Part shown: positions 1-11,450 of the stretch, piece after piece
Layout of the letters: every line of letters begins with the position of its first letter
Numbering within the stretch: the stretch's first letter is position 1
NCBI RefSeq assembly: GCF_905171765.1
Contig: NC_053393.1
Span: forward strand, 188,569,921-188,633,920
Direction: 5' to 3'
Length of the DNA stretch: 64,000 nt
From: Bufo bufo
Taxonomy: Eukaryota; Chordata; Amphibia; Anura; Bufonidae
Notes under the pieces: generated by a model
The model's input: only the letters and a program-made list of their open reading frames with translations
What the model was told of the DNA's origin: nothing
The model's database searches: none
Made by a program: the position numbers and the translations under genes

Positions 1-88
1 AGGTAAATACAGCGGCATAAAAAGCCTTTTATGTCCGTTGAATGCCTAATTGTTTGTTTGGCCTGTAGTGGCCAACAATTACTTATTT

Positions 89-196
89 GTGGTCAGGACC
101 TAAACGAGTGGAAGATGCCCAACCACCACCCCCCTACCTAATTGGCCTGAGGTGTGCCTTGGCCTCACTAGGTCGGTATGCCTGAAAAAGGGGGCA
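89..196 (-). repeat. B2 split direct repeat of the Ngaro element
   Basis: This 108-bp stretch repeats at 413-520 almost base for base, from GTGGTCAGGACC to AAAGGGGGCA. It is the outermost 3' repeat of the minus-strand element. Confidence 0.8.
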
Positions 197-252
197 TACC
201 CTGAATGTGATGGTTGAATGACTGAATGAAGAATGGGAATGGGTGGGCAGGG

Positions 253-412
253 GACGTCCGAATGCCGACGTGCTGCCTGGGAGAGCCAGACTGCTTAAGA
301 CAGGTACCGGCCCCTCCCACAAATCCAGGCTGCCTGGGAGAGCCAGACTGCTTGAGACAGGTACCGGCCCCTCCCACAAATCCAGGCTAGCCTGCGGCCA
401 GCCTTAACACTT
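253..412 (-). repeat. A2 split direct repeat of the Ngaro element
   Basis: This 160-bp stretch repeats at 4840-4999. It is itself built from two tandem ~55-bp units starting GCTGCCTGGGAGAGCC. It directly abuts B1, as expected for the internal B1-A2 junction of a split direct repeat element. Confidence 0.8.
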
Positions 413-520
413 GTGGTCAGGACCTAAACGAGTGGAAGATGCCCAACCACCACCCCCCTACCTAATTGGCCTGAGGTGTGCCTTGGCCTCACTAGGTCGG
501 TATGCCTGAAAAAGGGGGCA
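413..520 (-). repeat. B1 split direct repeat of the Ngaro element
   Basis: Copy of the B repeat at 89-196, contiguous with A2 on one side and with the recombinase gene on the other. Confidence 0.8.
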
Positions 521-562
521 AAACCCACCAGTGAGGGAAGGATAGGCCTGAGGTGCTAGGTG

Positions 563-1488
563 CTACTCTGCCAATGTACTGAATGCTTGGACCAGCTCCG
601 CTTGTGGCTTCGGGATATACCGTACAAAGCACCCCGAGCGCCAGCGCCCCAAGTGTTTAATGATATGCACAGGGACTCCATGCTTGGACGCTGCGGATGC
701 AGCACCGATGCGGAAAGAATGCCCCGAGAATTGAGCCGGATTCAATCCTACACTGGTCAACAGGATGCAAATATGTTTGATGAACTGGCTGGACGTCAGT
801 GGACCAACAGGGAATGGAAGTAAAGGGTCAGTGGGGCTGTGAAGACTAAGGGCCAGCAAGAGGTTGTCCAAGACTGTCACTGGACACTATGCGTTTGTGG
901 TCTGGAAGAACTTAACTACATGGCCGGGACCTACCTGCCTTGTTTTGTTGTGAGGCAACTGCAAATGAGTTACTGCCCATCCTGACTAAATCTCCCTTGC
1001 GGAGAGCCACCGCCCCTTGTCTGGCCTGTGTCACTTCACCTGGTCTTAAAAACCCGTAAACGCCAAGTACATCGCCGCCTTGATCACCAGGCTGGGAAGG
1101 ACTCTGAATGGTGAGAATGTGAGAACTTCCGACAGGCTACGAAACGTGTCCCCCTTAATAGGTCGACGGACCGACTTGACCGTGACCTGGCTCTTTCGAA
1201 TGCCTCTGAGGATGGCCTTGATCGGGTGAGCTGAAAATATAGAGGGTCTGTCTGGCTCTTGAAGTGCCAAAAAATGCTACACCCCAGCCAAATATAGCCT
1301 AATGGTGTTGTAGGATAAAGCCAATACCGAATGACAATAAGGCACGAAAGCCACCATATACTTGACCTGACCTGTGTCACCTCTAGGATATGCCAACTTA
1401 AAGTTCGAAAAACCACCCACGCTCGGCGGTACGACCGCAACGTACTGGCCGACAAAGACTTGGTAATGAGTGAACTGGCGACCACCAT
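563..1488 (-). pseudogene. Tyrosine recombinase of the Ngaro/DIRS element, frameshifted
   Basis: The reading begins 9 bp after the RT/RNase H stop, with an N-terminal SAM-like segment (STLRSYRRAWVVF). It continues in other frames through LRPGEVTQARQG near 1040-1010, which carries the first catalytic arginine. The C-terminal part at 563-880 shows GHSFRIGAA (H-x-x-R), the LGRW box and FVRYI with the nucleophilic tyrosine. All tetrad positions R, H-x-x-R, H/W and Y can be located, but in three reading frames, so no functional protein is expected. In the family this enzyme integrates a circular cDNA. Confidence 0.8.
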
Positions 1489-1496
1489 CAGAGAGT

Positions 1497-3073
1497 CTAA
1501 TCCAAGACCAGCAGCCGCCAGTCCGGTACCGGGGTGCCCACTGAGTCTGCTTCTGGGTTCTGTAAGAAAAAGCGAGAAAAATCAAAACGAGATAAAGCAT
1601 CAGCTGCAACGTTGCTGACCCCGTCCAAAAACCGGGCATGAAAATGAAACCCCCGTTCCAGAGCTACCCAGGTCAATCTACGCATGAAAGACATGATAAG
1701 TAACGATTTAGATCTGCCCTTGTTAATGATCTCTGCGGTCGCCATGTAGTCAGTGTGGAAAACCACCGTGTGACCCGACCACCTATGCCCCCAGACTATA
1801 GCAGCTGCTACGATAGGATAGATCTCGAACAATGCCGACATCTGAGAAAACCCCGGCAACTGTAGCACGTGTGTGGGCCATGAGCCGGCGAACCAATGTG
1901 AGCCAAATATGGCCGCGAAACCTACCGAGGCAGCCGCGTCTGAAAATACGTGTGGAGAATCGGAAGTGGCCCTCGGAATAAACATGGAAATGCCGTTCCA
2001 CCCACTGAGAAATCTGTCCCACATGAACAGATCTGCTCGGGCGTTCGCATTAAGATGCACTGATGCGTCCAAATCACTGGTCTGTTGTAATAAGACTAGC
2101 AATCTTGAAATGAATGCTCTACCCTGAGGAATGATCCTCATGGCAAAGTATAACATGCCCAACAGAGACTGCAATTCTCTCTTGCAAACCTGAGACATGA
2201 GCAAGGAACGGACACCTGATTTGATTCTGTCGAGTTTGTCTTGTGGCAGACTGGCTGACATGGCACGTGAATCCAGAGAGATCCCCAAGAACGTGACAAC
2301 CTGCGCAGGCCCTTCTGTTTTGTGTTCGGCCACTGGAATGTTTAACTCCTTGAAGACCTGCAAGAGAACCTGCAAGTCAACAGGTGCCTGTGAGGGTTCT
2401 TCGATCAACAGAAAATCATCCAGGTAGTGAATGACATTCTGGCAACCCTGTTCCAACAAAATCCATTCCAGTGCCTGCGCTAACCTGTCAAACAGACTGG
2501 GGCTGCTCTAGGAACCAAACGTCAACTTGGTGGCGAAATAGTACGCATCTCTCCATTTGATGCCATGCCACTGCCAGAGAGATGGGCTAATGGGCAGCAG
2601 TTTGAACGCATCAGAGACATCTGCTTTGGACAGCCAAGCCCCCATGCCTGTCTTGAAGAATGACCTGGATAGCCTGGTCTACGGAAGTATACTTCAAGGA
2701 AAATTCCTCGGACGGAATCAACGAGTTGAGACTAGGAACGTGGGAAGAATGTGGAGCAGACAAATCATAAATCAACAGAAAATTTATTGGAATATTTTCC
2801 CTGCACCACCCCCACCGGGCTCACCCTCCAAGTGCAGAAAGGAGGGGACTGGAAAGGACCAATGATGAAACCCTTGTCCAGCTCAACTGCCAAGAGTGAA
2901 TCCACCAGACCAGCATGTTTAGAAGCCGACTGCAAGTTGGGGCATTCATGAGTCTGCTGGGGCAAGGTGATGAGCCCAGTGTGAAATCCCCGTGAAAACC
3001 CTTCCACCAGGAATGTACTGAACGGCTGAACCGGATGAAGCCGCAGCAGCTGGTCTAGTGCCTCCACATTCAC
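1497..3073 (-). pseudogene. Reverse transcriptase-RNase H of the Ngaro/DIRS element, broken
   Basis: The N-terminal fingers region lies at 2765-3073 (GFIIGPFQSPPFCTWRVSP, then GVV). After a frameshift near 2650 comes the palm motif KADVSDAFKLLP. A TAG near 2509 interrupts the next segment. The 320-aa open part at 1497-2459 begins before the catalytic YLDDFL box. It then shows an RNase H domain (FSDAAASVGFAAIFG) and the connection to VSNVAADALSRF near its end. The YLDD box and the DALSRF ending fit DIRS/Ngaro RTs. At least one frameshift and one nonsense codon make it a pseudogene. Confidence 0.85.
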
Positions 3074-3314
3074 CCGGCTCAGTCACGCCGGCTTCAATGT
3101 GCAGACCGTGACCGGATGTGCCCTAAAACATGTGGCACAGACATGCAGGAGCCTGCACTGGCTGAAGTTGCAGATGGCGTAGACCACTGCAAACAACACA
3201 ACAAACACCACAAAACAACAACAACAAAAAAAAAACGAAGAAAGAAAAAAAGAAAAAAAAACAAAAACAACCTGTTAACCCTACGACCTGCTGCCCGTAA
3301 GCTGACAAACAAGA

Positions 3315-4488
3315 TGACGGAATCTAAGCCCCTCCCCTTCCCCCCCCAGCAGCGTGAAACGATTGAACGAAAAGCCTTCGAGGCTGACAGGGAGTATGAT
3401 AGTCGTTTCCACCGACGTATGAAGCGAGCCCGAGTTTGTGTGAATCTGTGACGTGGCAGATTAATTAAAAACGAATACTGCGGGCTAAAGAACCTACAGA
3501 CGTGGTAGGTGATGTATGTAAGTATAGGATTTGTGGAAAACAGACCGTATGACGTATGACACTAGTCTACGAGATGAAACGGGGTGTGTATGTCGTGCGA
3601 GCGTGTAGCTGTATTGGCGGATGTACCTATGCTAGAGGTGTATGGATGAAGCTTGGTGGATAAAGGTTTTTTTTTTTTTTTTTTTTCTTTATTTGAACAA
3701 CCCACTTTTTTTTTTCTTTATTTGAACAACCCACTTTTTTTCTTTTTTTTTTTTTTACTTTATTTAACAATCCACTTGTACCCTTTTTTTTTTTTTGTCA
3801 AACTGCCTGATGTGCGAACTATGTGTCTAAGGTATGTATGTAGTGTATGTGATGAGTGCCAAACATGTGCACAAGCAGCAACCTTGTAAGTAATCAACTC
3901 AGTAATGGCACCAGGACCCAGCTGACGGAATCTAAGCCCCTCCCCTTCCCCCCCCCCCCAGCAGCGTGAAACGATTGAACGAAAAGCCTTCGAGGCTGAC
4001 AGGGAGTATGATAGTCGTTTCCACTGACGTATGAAGCGAGCCCGAGTTTGTGTGAATCTGTGACGTGGCAGATTAATTAAAAACGAATACTGCGGGCTAA
4101 AGAACCTACAGACGTGGTAGGTGATGTATGTAAGTATAGGATTTGTGGAAAACAGACCGTATGACGTATGACACTAGTCTACGAGATGAAACGGGGTGTG
4201 TATGTCGTGCGAGCGTGTAGCTGTATTGGCGGATGTACCCATGCTAGAGGTGTATGGATGAAGCTTGGTGGATAAAGTTTTTTTTTTTTTTTTTTTTTTG
4301 AACAACCCACTTTTTTTTTTTCTTTATTTAACAATCCACTTGTACCCTTTTTTTTTTTTTTCGTCAAACTGCCTGATGTGCGAACTATGTGTCTAAGGTA
4401 TGTATGTAGTGTATGTGATGAGTGTCAAACATGTGCACAAGCAGCAACCTTGTAAGTAATCAACTCAGTAATGGCACCAGGACCCAGC
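3315..4488. repeat. Tandem duplication (two ~570-610 bp copies) inside the Ngaro core
   Basis: Copy one (3315-3922) and copy two (3923-4488) match along their length, from TGACGGAATCTAAGCCCC to GGACCCAGC. They differ mainly in the length of long poly-T tracts (3666-3800 and 4278-4362) and of a C run. The Phe- or Lys-rich open frames here are produced by the homopolymers and are not genes. The duplicated segment sits upstream of RT, where a gag or 5' leader would be, but no gag motif is visible. Confidence 0.8.
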
Positions 4489-4839
4489 TGCCAGAGTTTA
4501 ACCTGCTGAGCCCAGATGACTCGCAGCCCCTGTATGAACTTAGATACAGGTTATGCTGAGACAGGCAATGAGCTCCAACTATGTGACAATGCTGCCCATT
4601 GGTGCCAAAACTTGAATTGCATGTGCCTGAACGCAGTGAGGAGAAGCGATCCTCCGGCACACTTCCCCCTCTCTACACCCCCTCCTACCCTCCTCCACAT
4701 TACCACGCTCCCCGAACAAAGCAGTTATCATGGAAAACGACCTGAACAGCTTGCAGACTGAAGTGAAAGGTACACCCGGCTTCTCTGAGATCCGACTCGT
4801 GCAGGACGCTTGCTGATGACGTCACACCCGGAAGTAGCA

Positions 4840-4999
4840 GACGTCCGAATGCCGACGTGCTGCCTGGGAGAGCCAGACTGCTTAAGACAGGTACCGGCCC
4901 CTCCCACAAATCCAGGCTGCCTGGGAGAGCCAGACTGCTTGAGACAGGTACCGGCCCCTCCCACAAATCCAGGCTAGCCTGCGGCCAGCCTTAACACTT
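4840..4999 (-). repeat. A1 split direct repeat, 5' terminus of the Ngaro element
   Basis: This 160-bp copy of the A repeat lies at the 5' end (minus strand) of the element. Past 4999 the match to A2 stops. Confidence 0.8.
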
Positions 5000-5266
5000 A
5001 TCCTGTGAATGCCTAATTTTTCTGACTGGAATTGAAAATCAATGAGTCTGTAAACGTTCCGCTAAATTGTGGAACGGATGCGGACCCATTTTACAGACGT
5101 GTGAATGGACCCTATATTTATTTGACATGTATTTATCGGCTGCTGTCAGTTCTGGTTGATTTAGGCCGAGCTATTACATTAAAACAGAGCAATATTACAA
5201 AAAACAAAAAACACGTTATAACTGTATAAACGATTTATATAACTTATTAGAAAAAAAATAAAAAAT
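5000..5266. other. Interval without recognisable gene
   Basis: AT-rich sequence between the Ngaro end and the last Myb-like exon. It contains a short CGTTCCGC/GTGGAACGG inverted motif (5059-5081) that resembles the end of a MITE, but no second end was found. Confidence 0.4.
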
Positions 5267-5416
5267 TTATGGCAATTTTTCCAATAGCAGGAGCATCTCC
5301 TGTACCCCCTTCATGGCCTGGCATTGCCTCTCCTCCACGGCGTTCATGAGTTCCTGAATGGCCCGCATATCCTGGCGGTGCTCCTTCTGCATTTTGGCCA
5401 ATTTGGCCTTCAATGT
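5267..5416 (-). CDS. Last exon of the Myb/SANT-like gene: helical C-terminus
   Basis: The frame reads KAKLAKMQKEHRQDMRAI and ends LLLLEKLP before TAA. It is a charged, Leu/Met-rich amphipathic helix of the kind that ends Myb/SANT-like Harbinger-associated proteins. The best splice acceptor by sequence is TTTCAAACAG at the 5430/5431 border (phase 1). Only the AAG acceptor giving a start at 5416 (phase 0) matches the phase of the most plausible exon 3 donor. An overlapping open frame here is a shadow of this one. Confidence 0.55.
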   Translation of the reverse strand, partial: TLKAKLAKMQKEHRQDMRAIQELMNAVEERQCQAMKGVQEMLLLLEKLP

Positions 5417-5489
5417 CTTCATTACTGTTTGAAAAAAATATATATATGAACATTATTTTGCAATTTTTATTAAACCTTTAAACCTTTAT

Positions 5490-5745
5490 TTTGTGGTGCA
5501 TCTGACTTTATGATCGCTTGCTATTACACCTTTTTGTGATAAAACTTTTTTGAGAGTTTTAAATTTTTGTTTTGAAAGGTGTCCACCTGAGAGGTTAGTT
5601 GGTATGATATTTTTATACAGCTGGTTGTTACAGATGCGGCAAGACCTAATATGTTTCCTTATTTTTTAGTTATTTCTGTTTTACACAATAAAAGCATTGT
5701 TGAAACAAAAACAATTCATGTTTTAGTGTCTCCATATTTTGAGAG
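5490..5745. repeat. Diverged direct repeat, copy flanking the hAT 3' end
   Basis: The stretch around GTGTCCACCTGAGAGGTTAG and GATATTTTTATA near 5578-5620 is similar to 11899-11940 (GTGTTCACCTGAGGGGTTAG), in the same orientation. The two copies bracket the decayed hAT element. Confidence 0.5.
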
Positions 5746-5879
5746 CCATATAGAGTTGATGGATGTTCGGGTTCGGCAGGTTCGGCCAAACTTGAAAAAA
5801 AAGTTTGGGTTCGGGACCAGAACTTGACCTGAACTTGACCCTGAACCCCATTGAAGTCAATGGAGACCCGAACTTTTGG

Positions 5880-6660
5880 CCACTAAAATGGCTCTAAAAT
5901 AGTCTTGGAAAGGGCTAGAGGGCTGCAAAAGGCATCAAAATGTGCTTAAGAGCATGACAATTGTTCTGCAAACAAATGTGGATAGGGAATTTACTTAAAA
6001 TAACATAAAATACAGAAAAAAAATAATAATCTGGATCTATGAGTAAGAGGTGGAGGAGGCGGTGGATGGGTGGATGTGGCGGTGTAGGTTAACGTGCCGG
6101 TGTAGGTGGAAGCGGCGGTGAAGGAGGAATATGTAGCCAACACTGATTTGTGTTGTTTTTTATTTTTAAAATATTGGGACATATAACAAAATAAAACTAA
6201 GAATAAGTGCACTTGAGTACAAGAATGGATGGTTAAGGCTGGTATAAATGTCTATTCTGCACAAGGTACGGACAAGTCCTGTGGGATCCCTGCCTGGTTC
6301 ATTTTAATGAACGTGAGCTTGTCCACATTGGCTGCGGCCTGTGATAATGCTCTCTGCCGTGCTAAACACACGTTCACACTATACACTGGCTGCAGGGCAG
6401 GTCAGCACCTCCAAGGCTGGCAAATCTTTTCCACATTTGGGCCATGCTAACCCTGCCTTCTCAGGTGCTGGCGGTGCCCCAGCTGTGTTGGCGACCTCTT
6501 CCTCCTACTCTGCCTTCGCCTTGTGCGTCCACTGTGCCCCCGCTGTCAGGTGGGAATGCCATCAGCAGCGTGCGCTTGTAGTCGTGCATCTTCCGATCAG
6601 TAACAGATGTTTTCACTAAATTTAGTTCCCTGTCAGCAATGCAGAGCAGTGGTTCATTCA
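5880..6660 (-). pseudogene. Duplicated hAT transposase C-terminal and 3' flank fragment
   Basis: This block matches 7560-8520 in the same orientation. Shared parts include the 3' UTR (AAATGGCTCTAAAATAGTC, 5886 and 7574) and the region encoding the end of the transposase (GCACAAGGTAC, 6259 and 7963). It is therefore a second copy of the last part of the transposase and its 3' UTR, separated from the first by a minisatellite. Frames are broken throughout. Confidence 0.7.
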
Positions 6661-7495
6661 CGGCAAAAGGGGGTTCATGTGACCCAGCAATAGAACAGAG
6701 GATTTTAAGAGAACGAGGCCCATGTCACCCAGGCACAGCGGGGGTTAATTAACGGCAAAAGGGGGTTCATGTCACCCAGCAATAGAACAGATGATTTTGA
6801 TAGATTTAGGCCCATGTCAACCAGGCACAGCAGGGGTTCATTCACGGCAAAAAGGGGTTCATGTCACCCAGCAATAGAACAGAGGATTTTGAGAGAACGA
6901 GGCCCATGTCACCCAGGCACAGCGGGGGTTCATTCACGGCAAAAGGGGTTCATGTCACCCAGCAATAGAACAGAGGATTTTGAGAGATTTAGGCCTTGGT
7001 CACGCAGGCACAGCAGGGGTTCATTCACGGGAAAAGTGGGGTTCATGTCACCCAGCAATAGAACAGACGATTATGATAGATTTAGGCCCATGTCAACCAG
7101 GAACAGCAGGGGTTCATTCACGGGAAAAGAGGGTTCATGTCACCCAGCAATACAACAGAGGATTTAGAGAGATTTAGGCCCCTGTCACCCAGGCACAGCA
7201 GGGGTTTATTCACGGCAAAAGGGGGTTCATGTCACCCAGCAATAGAACAAACGATTTTGAGAGATTTAGGCCCTGTTACCCAGGCACAGCAGGGGTTCAT
7301 TCATGGCAAAAGGGGGTTCATGTCACCCAGCAATAGGACAGATGATTTTGAGAGATTTAGGCCCCTGTCACCCAGGCACAGCAGGGGTTCATTCATGGCA
7401 AAAGGGGGTTCATGTCACCCAGCAATAGAACAGACGATTTTGAGAGATTTAGGCCCCTGTCACCCAGGCACAGCAGGGGTTTGTATACGCCAAAA
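6660..7495. repeat. Minisatellite, about nine ~91-bp units
   Basis: Units read GGGGTTCATGTCACCCAGCA, ATAGAACAGA, a variable GATTT(T)AGAGA part and CCCAGGCACAGCAGGGGTTC. Small changes between units create overlapping open frames rich in MSPSNRTDDF that are by-products of the repeat and not genes. The array lies exactly between the two copies of the hAT 3' region. Confidence 0.85.
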
Positions 7496-7934
7496 ATGGT
7501 AAAATGTCACCCGACAATTGAAAATACAAATTTTTTCAATTTAGGGCACTAAAATTGGCACTTTTTTGCATTAAAATGGCTCTAAAATAGTCCTTGAAAA
7601 GGCTAGAGGGATGTAAAAGGCAGTAAAATATGCTTAAGAGCATGGCAACTGCACTGCAAACAAATGTGGATAGGGAAATAACTTAAAATAAAATAAAATA
7701 ACTAAAAATTACAAATTATTAACCTGCTACTCAGAGAAGGAGGTGGATATGGAGTCGGAGGTTGAGGAGGCGGTGAATGTGGTGTTGTAGGTGGAAGCAG
7801 CAATAGAGGAGGAGGAGGCAGCCAACAATGTTTTTTTATTTTTTTTATTGGGGTAGATAGCCCCAAAAATATTGGGACAAATAAAAAAAAAGAAAACAAA
7901 GAATCATTGCACTTGACTTGAGTACAAGAATGTA

Positions 7935-10900
7935 TGTTTGATGGTGGTATAAATGTCTATTCTGCACAAGGTACAGACAAGTCTTGTGGGATTCAAGCCT
8001 GGTTAATTTTAATGAACGGGAGTTTGTCCACGTTTGGCTGTGGACAGGCGGCTGCGTCTGTCTGTAATGACGCCTCCTACCATGCTAAATACACGTTCAG
8101 AGAGTACACTGGCTGCAGGGCAGGCCAGCACCTCCAAGGCATACAGGGCAAGCTATGGCCATGTGGACAATTTGGAGACCCAGAAGTTGAATGGGGCAGA
8201 ACTATGAGTCAGTACGTGTAGGCGTGTGCACACTTACTGTTCCACCATGTTGTTCAAATGCTGCCTCCTGCTAACACGCTCCATATCAGCAGTTGGGGCC
8301 GGTTGTTGCGGCGAGGTGACAAAGCTTTTCCACATGTCGGCCATGCTAACCCTGCCTTCTGAGGTGCTGGCGCTGACACAGCTGCGTTGGCGACCTTTTC
8401 CTCGTCCCCTGCCTTCGCCTTGTGCTTCCACTTGTCCCCCGGCGTCAGTCGGGAATGCTCTCAGGAGCGCATCTACCAGCGTGCGCCTGTAGTCGCACAT
8501 CTTCCGATCACGCTCCAGTGAGGGAATTAAGGACGGCACATTGTCTTTGTAACGGGGATCCAGCAGGGTGGCCACCCAGTAGTCAGCACACGTTAAAATG
8601 TGGGCAACTCTGCTATCGTTGCGCAGGCACTGCAGCATGTAGTCGCTCATGTGTGCCAGGCTGCCCAGAGGTAATTACAAGCTGTCCTCTGTGGGAGGTG
8701 TATCGTCTGCGTCCTCCGTATCCCCCCAGCCATGCACCAGTGATGGGCCCGAGCTGCATTGGATGCCACCCCGCTGTGAACATGCTTCATCCCCATCCTC
8801 CTCCTTATCCTCCTCGTCCTCCAGTAGTGGGCCCTGGCTGGCCAAATTTGTACCTGGCCTCTGCTGTTGCAAAAATCCTCTTTCTGAGCCACTTCTAAAA
8901 GACTGGCCTGAAAGTGTTAGAGATGACCCCTCTTCCTCATCCTCGTCCTGGTCCACATTCCATCATCGCCATCATCTATCATCATCAAGTGTTTTCTCAA
9001 GGAGACATAGAAGTGTTATTGTAAGGCTGATAATGGCGTCATCGCAACTGACCATGTTGGTGGAGTACTCGAAACAGCGCAACAGGGCACACAGGTCTCG
9101 CATTGAGGCCCAGTCATTGGTGGTGAAGTGGTGCTGTTCCGCAGTGCTGTTCCGCAGTGCGACTCACCCGTGCGTTCTGCAGCTGAAACTCCACTATGGC
9201 CTGCTGCTGCTCGCACAGTTTCTCCAGCATGTGCAAGGTGGAGTTCCACCTGGTGGGCACATCGCATATGAGGTGGTGAGCGGGAAGGCCGCAGTTATGC
9301 TGTAGAGAAGACAGCCAAGCGGCGGCAGGATGAGAACGCCGGAAGGGCCCACAGACGGCCCACACTTTACGCAGCAGCTCTGATATGTCGGGGCAGGTGT
9401 GAATGAATTTCTGCACCACCAAATTCAGCACATGCACCAGGCAAGGGATGTGCGTCAAACCGGCTAGTCCCAGAGCTGCAACGAGATTTTGCCCATTATC
9501 GCACACCACTAGGCCAGGCTTGAGGCTCACTGGCTCTGTTGTTCTATACCCCGCCACAACTCCTGCGCGGTGTGGGGCCTGTCCCCCAAACACATCAGTT
9601 TCAGAACGGCCTGCTGACGTTTACCCCTGGCTGTGCTGAAGTTGGTGGTGAAAGTCTGTCGCTGACCGGATGAGGAGGTGGTAGAAGAGGAGGAGGAAGC
9701 CGAGTAGGAAGAGGAGGCAACAGGAGGCAAAGAATGATGCCCTGCGATCCTTGGCAGCGGAAGGACGTGCGCCAAACAGCTCTCCCCCTGGGGCCCAGCC
9801 GCCACTACATTTACCCAGTGTGCAGTTAGGGAGATATAGCATCCCTGGCCGTGCTTACTGGTCCACGTATCTGTGGTTAGGTGGACCTTGCCACAGATGG
9901 CGTTGTGCAGTGCACACTTGATTTTATCCGATACTTGGTTGTGCAGGGAGGGCACGGCTCTCCTGGAGAAGTTGTGGCGGCTGGGAACGACGTACTGTGG
10001 GACAGAAAGCGACATGAGCTGTTTGAAGCTGTCCGTCTCCACCAGCCTGAATAACAGCATTTCAAAGTCCAGTAGTTTAGAAATGCTGGCATTTAGCGCC
10101 AGGGATCGAGGATGGCTAGGTGGAAATTTACGCTTTCTCTCAAAGGTTTGTGAGATGGAGAGCTGAATGCTTCCGTGTGACATGGTGGAGATGCTTGGTG
10201 ACGGAGGTGGTGTTGTTGGTGGCACATCCTCTGTTTGCTGGGCGGCAGGTGCCAACATTCCTCCAGAGGTGGAGGAAGAGGCCGAGGCAGCAGCAGAAGA
10301 GGGAGTAGGAGGGGCCTGAGCCCTTTCTTGGTTTTGAAGGTGCTTACTCTACTGCAGCCCGTGTCTCGCATGTAGATGCCTGGTCATGCAGGTTGTGCTA
10401 AGGTTCAGAACGTTAATGCCTCGCCTCAGGCTCTGATGGCACAGCGTGCAAACCACTCTGGTCTTGTCGTCAGCAAATTGTGTGAAGAAGTGCCATGTCA
10501 GGGAACTCCTTGATGCTGCCTTTGGTGTGCTCGGTCCCTGGTGGCGGTGGCCAGTAGCAGTCGAACTGTTTTGGCGACGGCTACTCTGCTTTTGCACCCT
10601 GCTCCCGCTTTTGCTACGCTGTTGGCTCGGTTTCACCACTGCCTCTTCCTCCAAACTCTGAAAGCCAGTGGCACGACCTTCATTCCATGTGGGGTCTAGG
10701 ACCTCATCGTCCCCTGCATCGTCTTCAACCCAATGTTCCTCCCTGACCTCCATTTCGGTCTGCACACTGCAGAAAGACGACGCAGTTGGCACCTGTGTTT
10801 TGTGATCATCAGAGAAGTGCTGAGGTGGTATTCCCATGTCCTCATCAGGAAACATAAGTGGTTGTGCTTCAGTGCATTCTATGTCTTCCACCCCTGGGGA

Positions 10901-11347
10901 AGGGCTAGGTGGATGCCCTTGGGAAACCCTGCCAGCAGAGTCTTCAAACAGCATAAGAGACTGCTGCATGACTTGAGGCTCAGACAGGTTCCCCGATATG
11001 CACGGGGGTGATGTGACAGACTGATGGGCATGGGTTTCAGGCGCCACCTGTGCGCTTTCTACAGAAGACTGGGTGGAAGATAATGTGAACGTGCTGGATG
11101 CACTGTCGGCCACCCAATGGACTAGCGCCTGTACTTGCTCAGGCCTTACCATCCTTAGAACGGCATTAGGTTTGACCAAATATAGCTGTAGATTCTGGCG
11201 GCTACTGGAACCTGAGGTAGTAGGTTCAGTAGGACATGTAGCTGTGGCAGAACGGCCACGTCCTCTCCCTGCACCAGAGGCTCCACCAACACCACCACCG
11301 CGACCATGACCGCGTCCCTTATTAGATGTTTGCCTCATAGTTAGCAT
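7935..11347 (-). pseudogene. hAT transposase with N-terminal BED zinc finger, copy 1
   Basis: The frame starts at ATG 11347 or one of the following Met codons with a Gly/Arg-rich tail (GRGHGRGGGVGG). An acidic linker follows, then a BED finger (CTLCHQSL, then H-x-H in RHLHARH) ending near 10349. A TAG (Trp in the other copy) interrupts there and the same frame continues at 10258-9527 with KRKFPPSHPRSLALNASISK and TTDTWTSKHGQG, which holds the first catalytic Asp. A frameshift leads to 9593-9114 with VVCDNGQNL and HIPCLVHVLNLVVQ, then DVPTRWNSTLHML. A further segment at 8234-8650 has VATLLDPRYKDN. The C-terminal dimerisation box RVFSMVGGVITDRRSRL lies near 8100. Motif order matches hAT transposases. 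At least one nonsense and three frameshifts are present. Confidence 0.85.
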
Positions 11348-11450
11348 TCACAAAGCAAAGTAAAAATTGGTTAAGTATGTTAAAAATAATTAACCGCCAA
11401 TATAAACCCTGATGTAGGGTATTGCACAAATTTATAGTTTTTTTTAGTCT

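Larger units (their letters stand above)
89..4999 (-). mobile_element. Ngaro-type (DIRS order) tyrosine-recombinase retrotransposon, degenerate
   Basis: Read on the minus strand the order is A1 (4840-4999), coding core, B1 (413-520), A2 (253-412), a 56-bp spacer, then B2 (89-196). This A1-core-B1-A2-B2 split direct repeat layout is the hallmark of Ngaro/PAT-type DIRS retroelements and is not found in LTR elements. The core encodes reverse transcriptase/RNase H followed by a tyrosine recombinase in the expected order. Both genes carry stops and frameshifts, so the copy is dead. No gag could be recognised in 3100-4800. No target duplication is expected, because these elements integrate by site-specific recombination. 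Confidence 0.85.

Noticed and set aside
3653..3889. Phe-rich open frame with membrane-like look
   Set aside because: Produced by long poly-T tracts in a duplicated non-coding segment; no coding signal.
6769..7502. Overlapping open frames with repeated MSPSNRT text
   Set aside because: They track the ~91-bp minisatellite period; no start context or family match.
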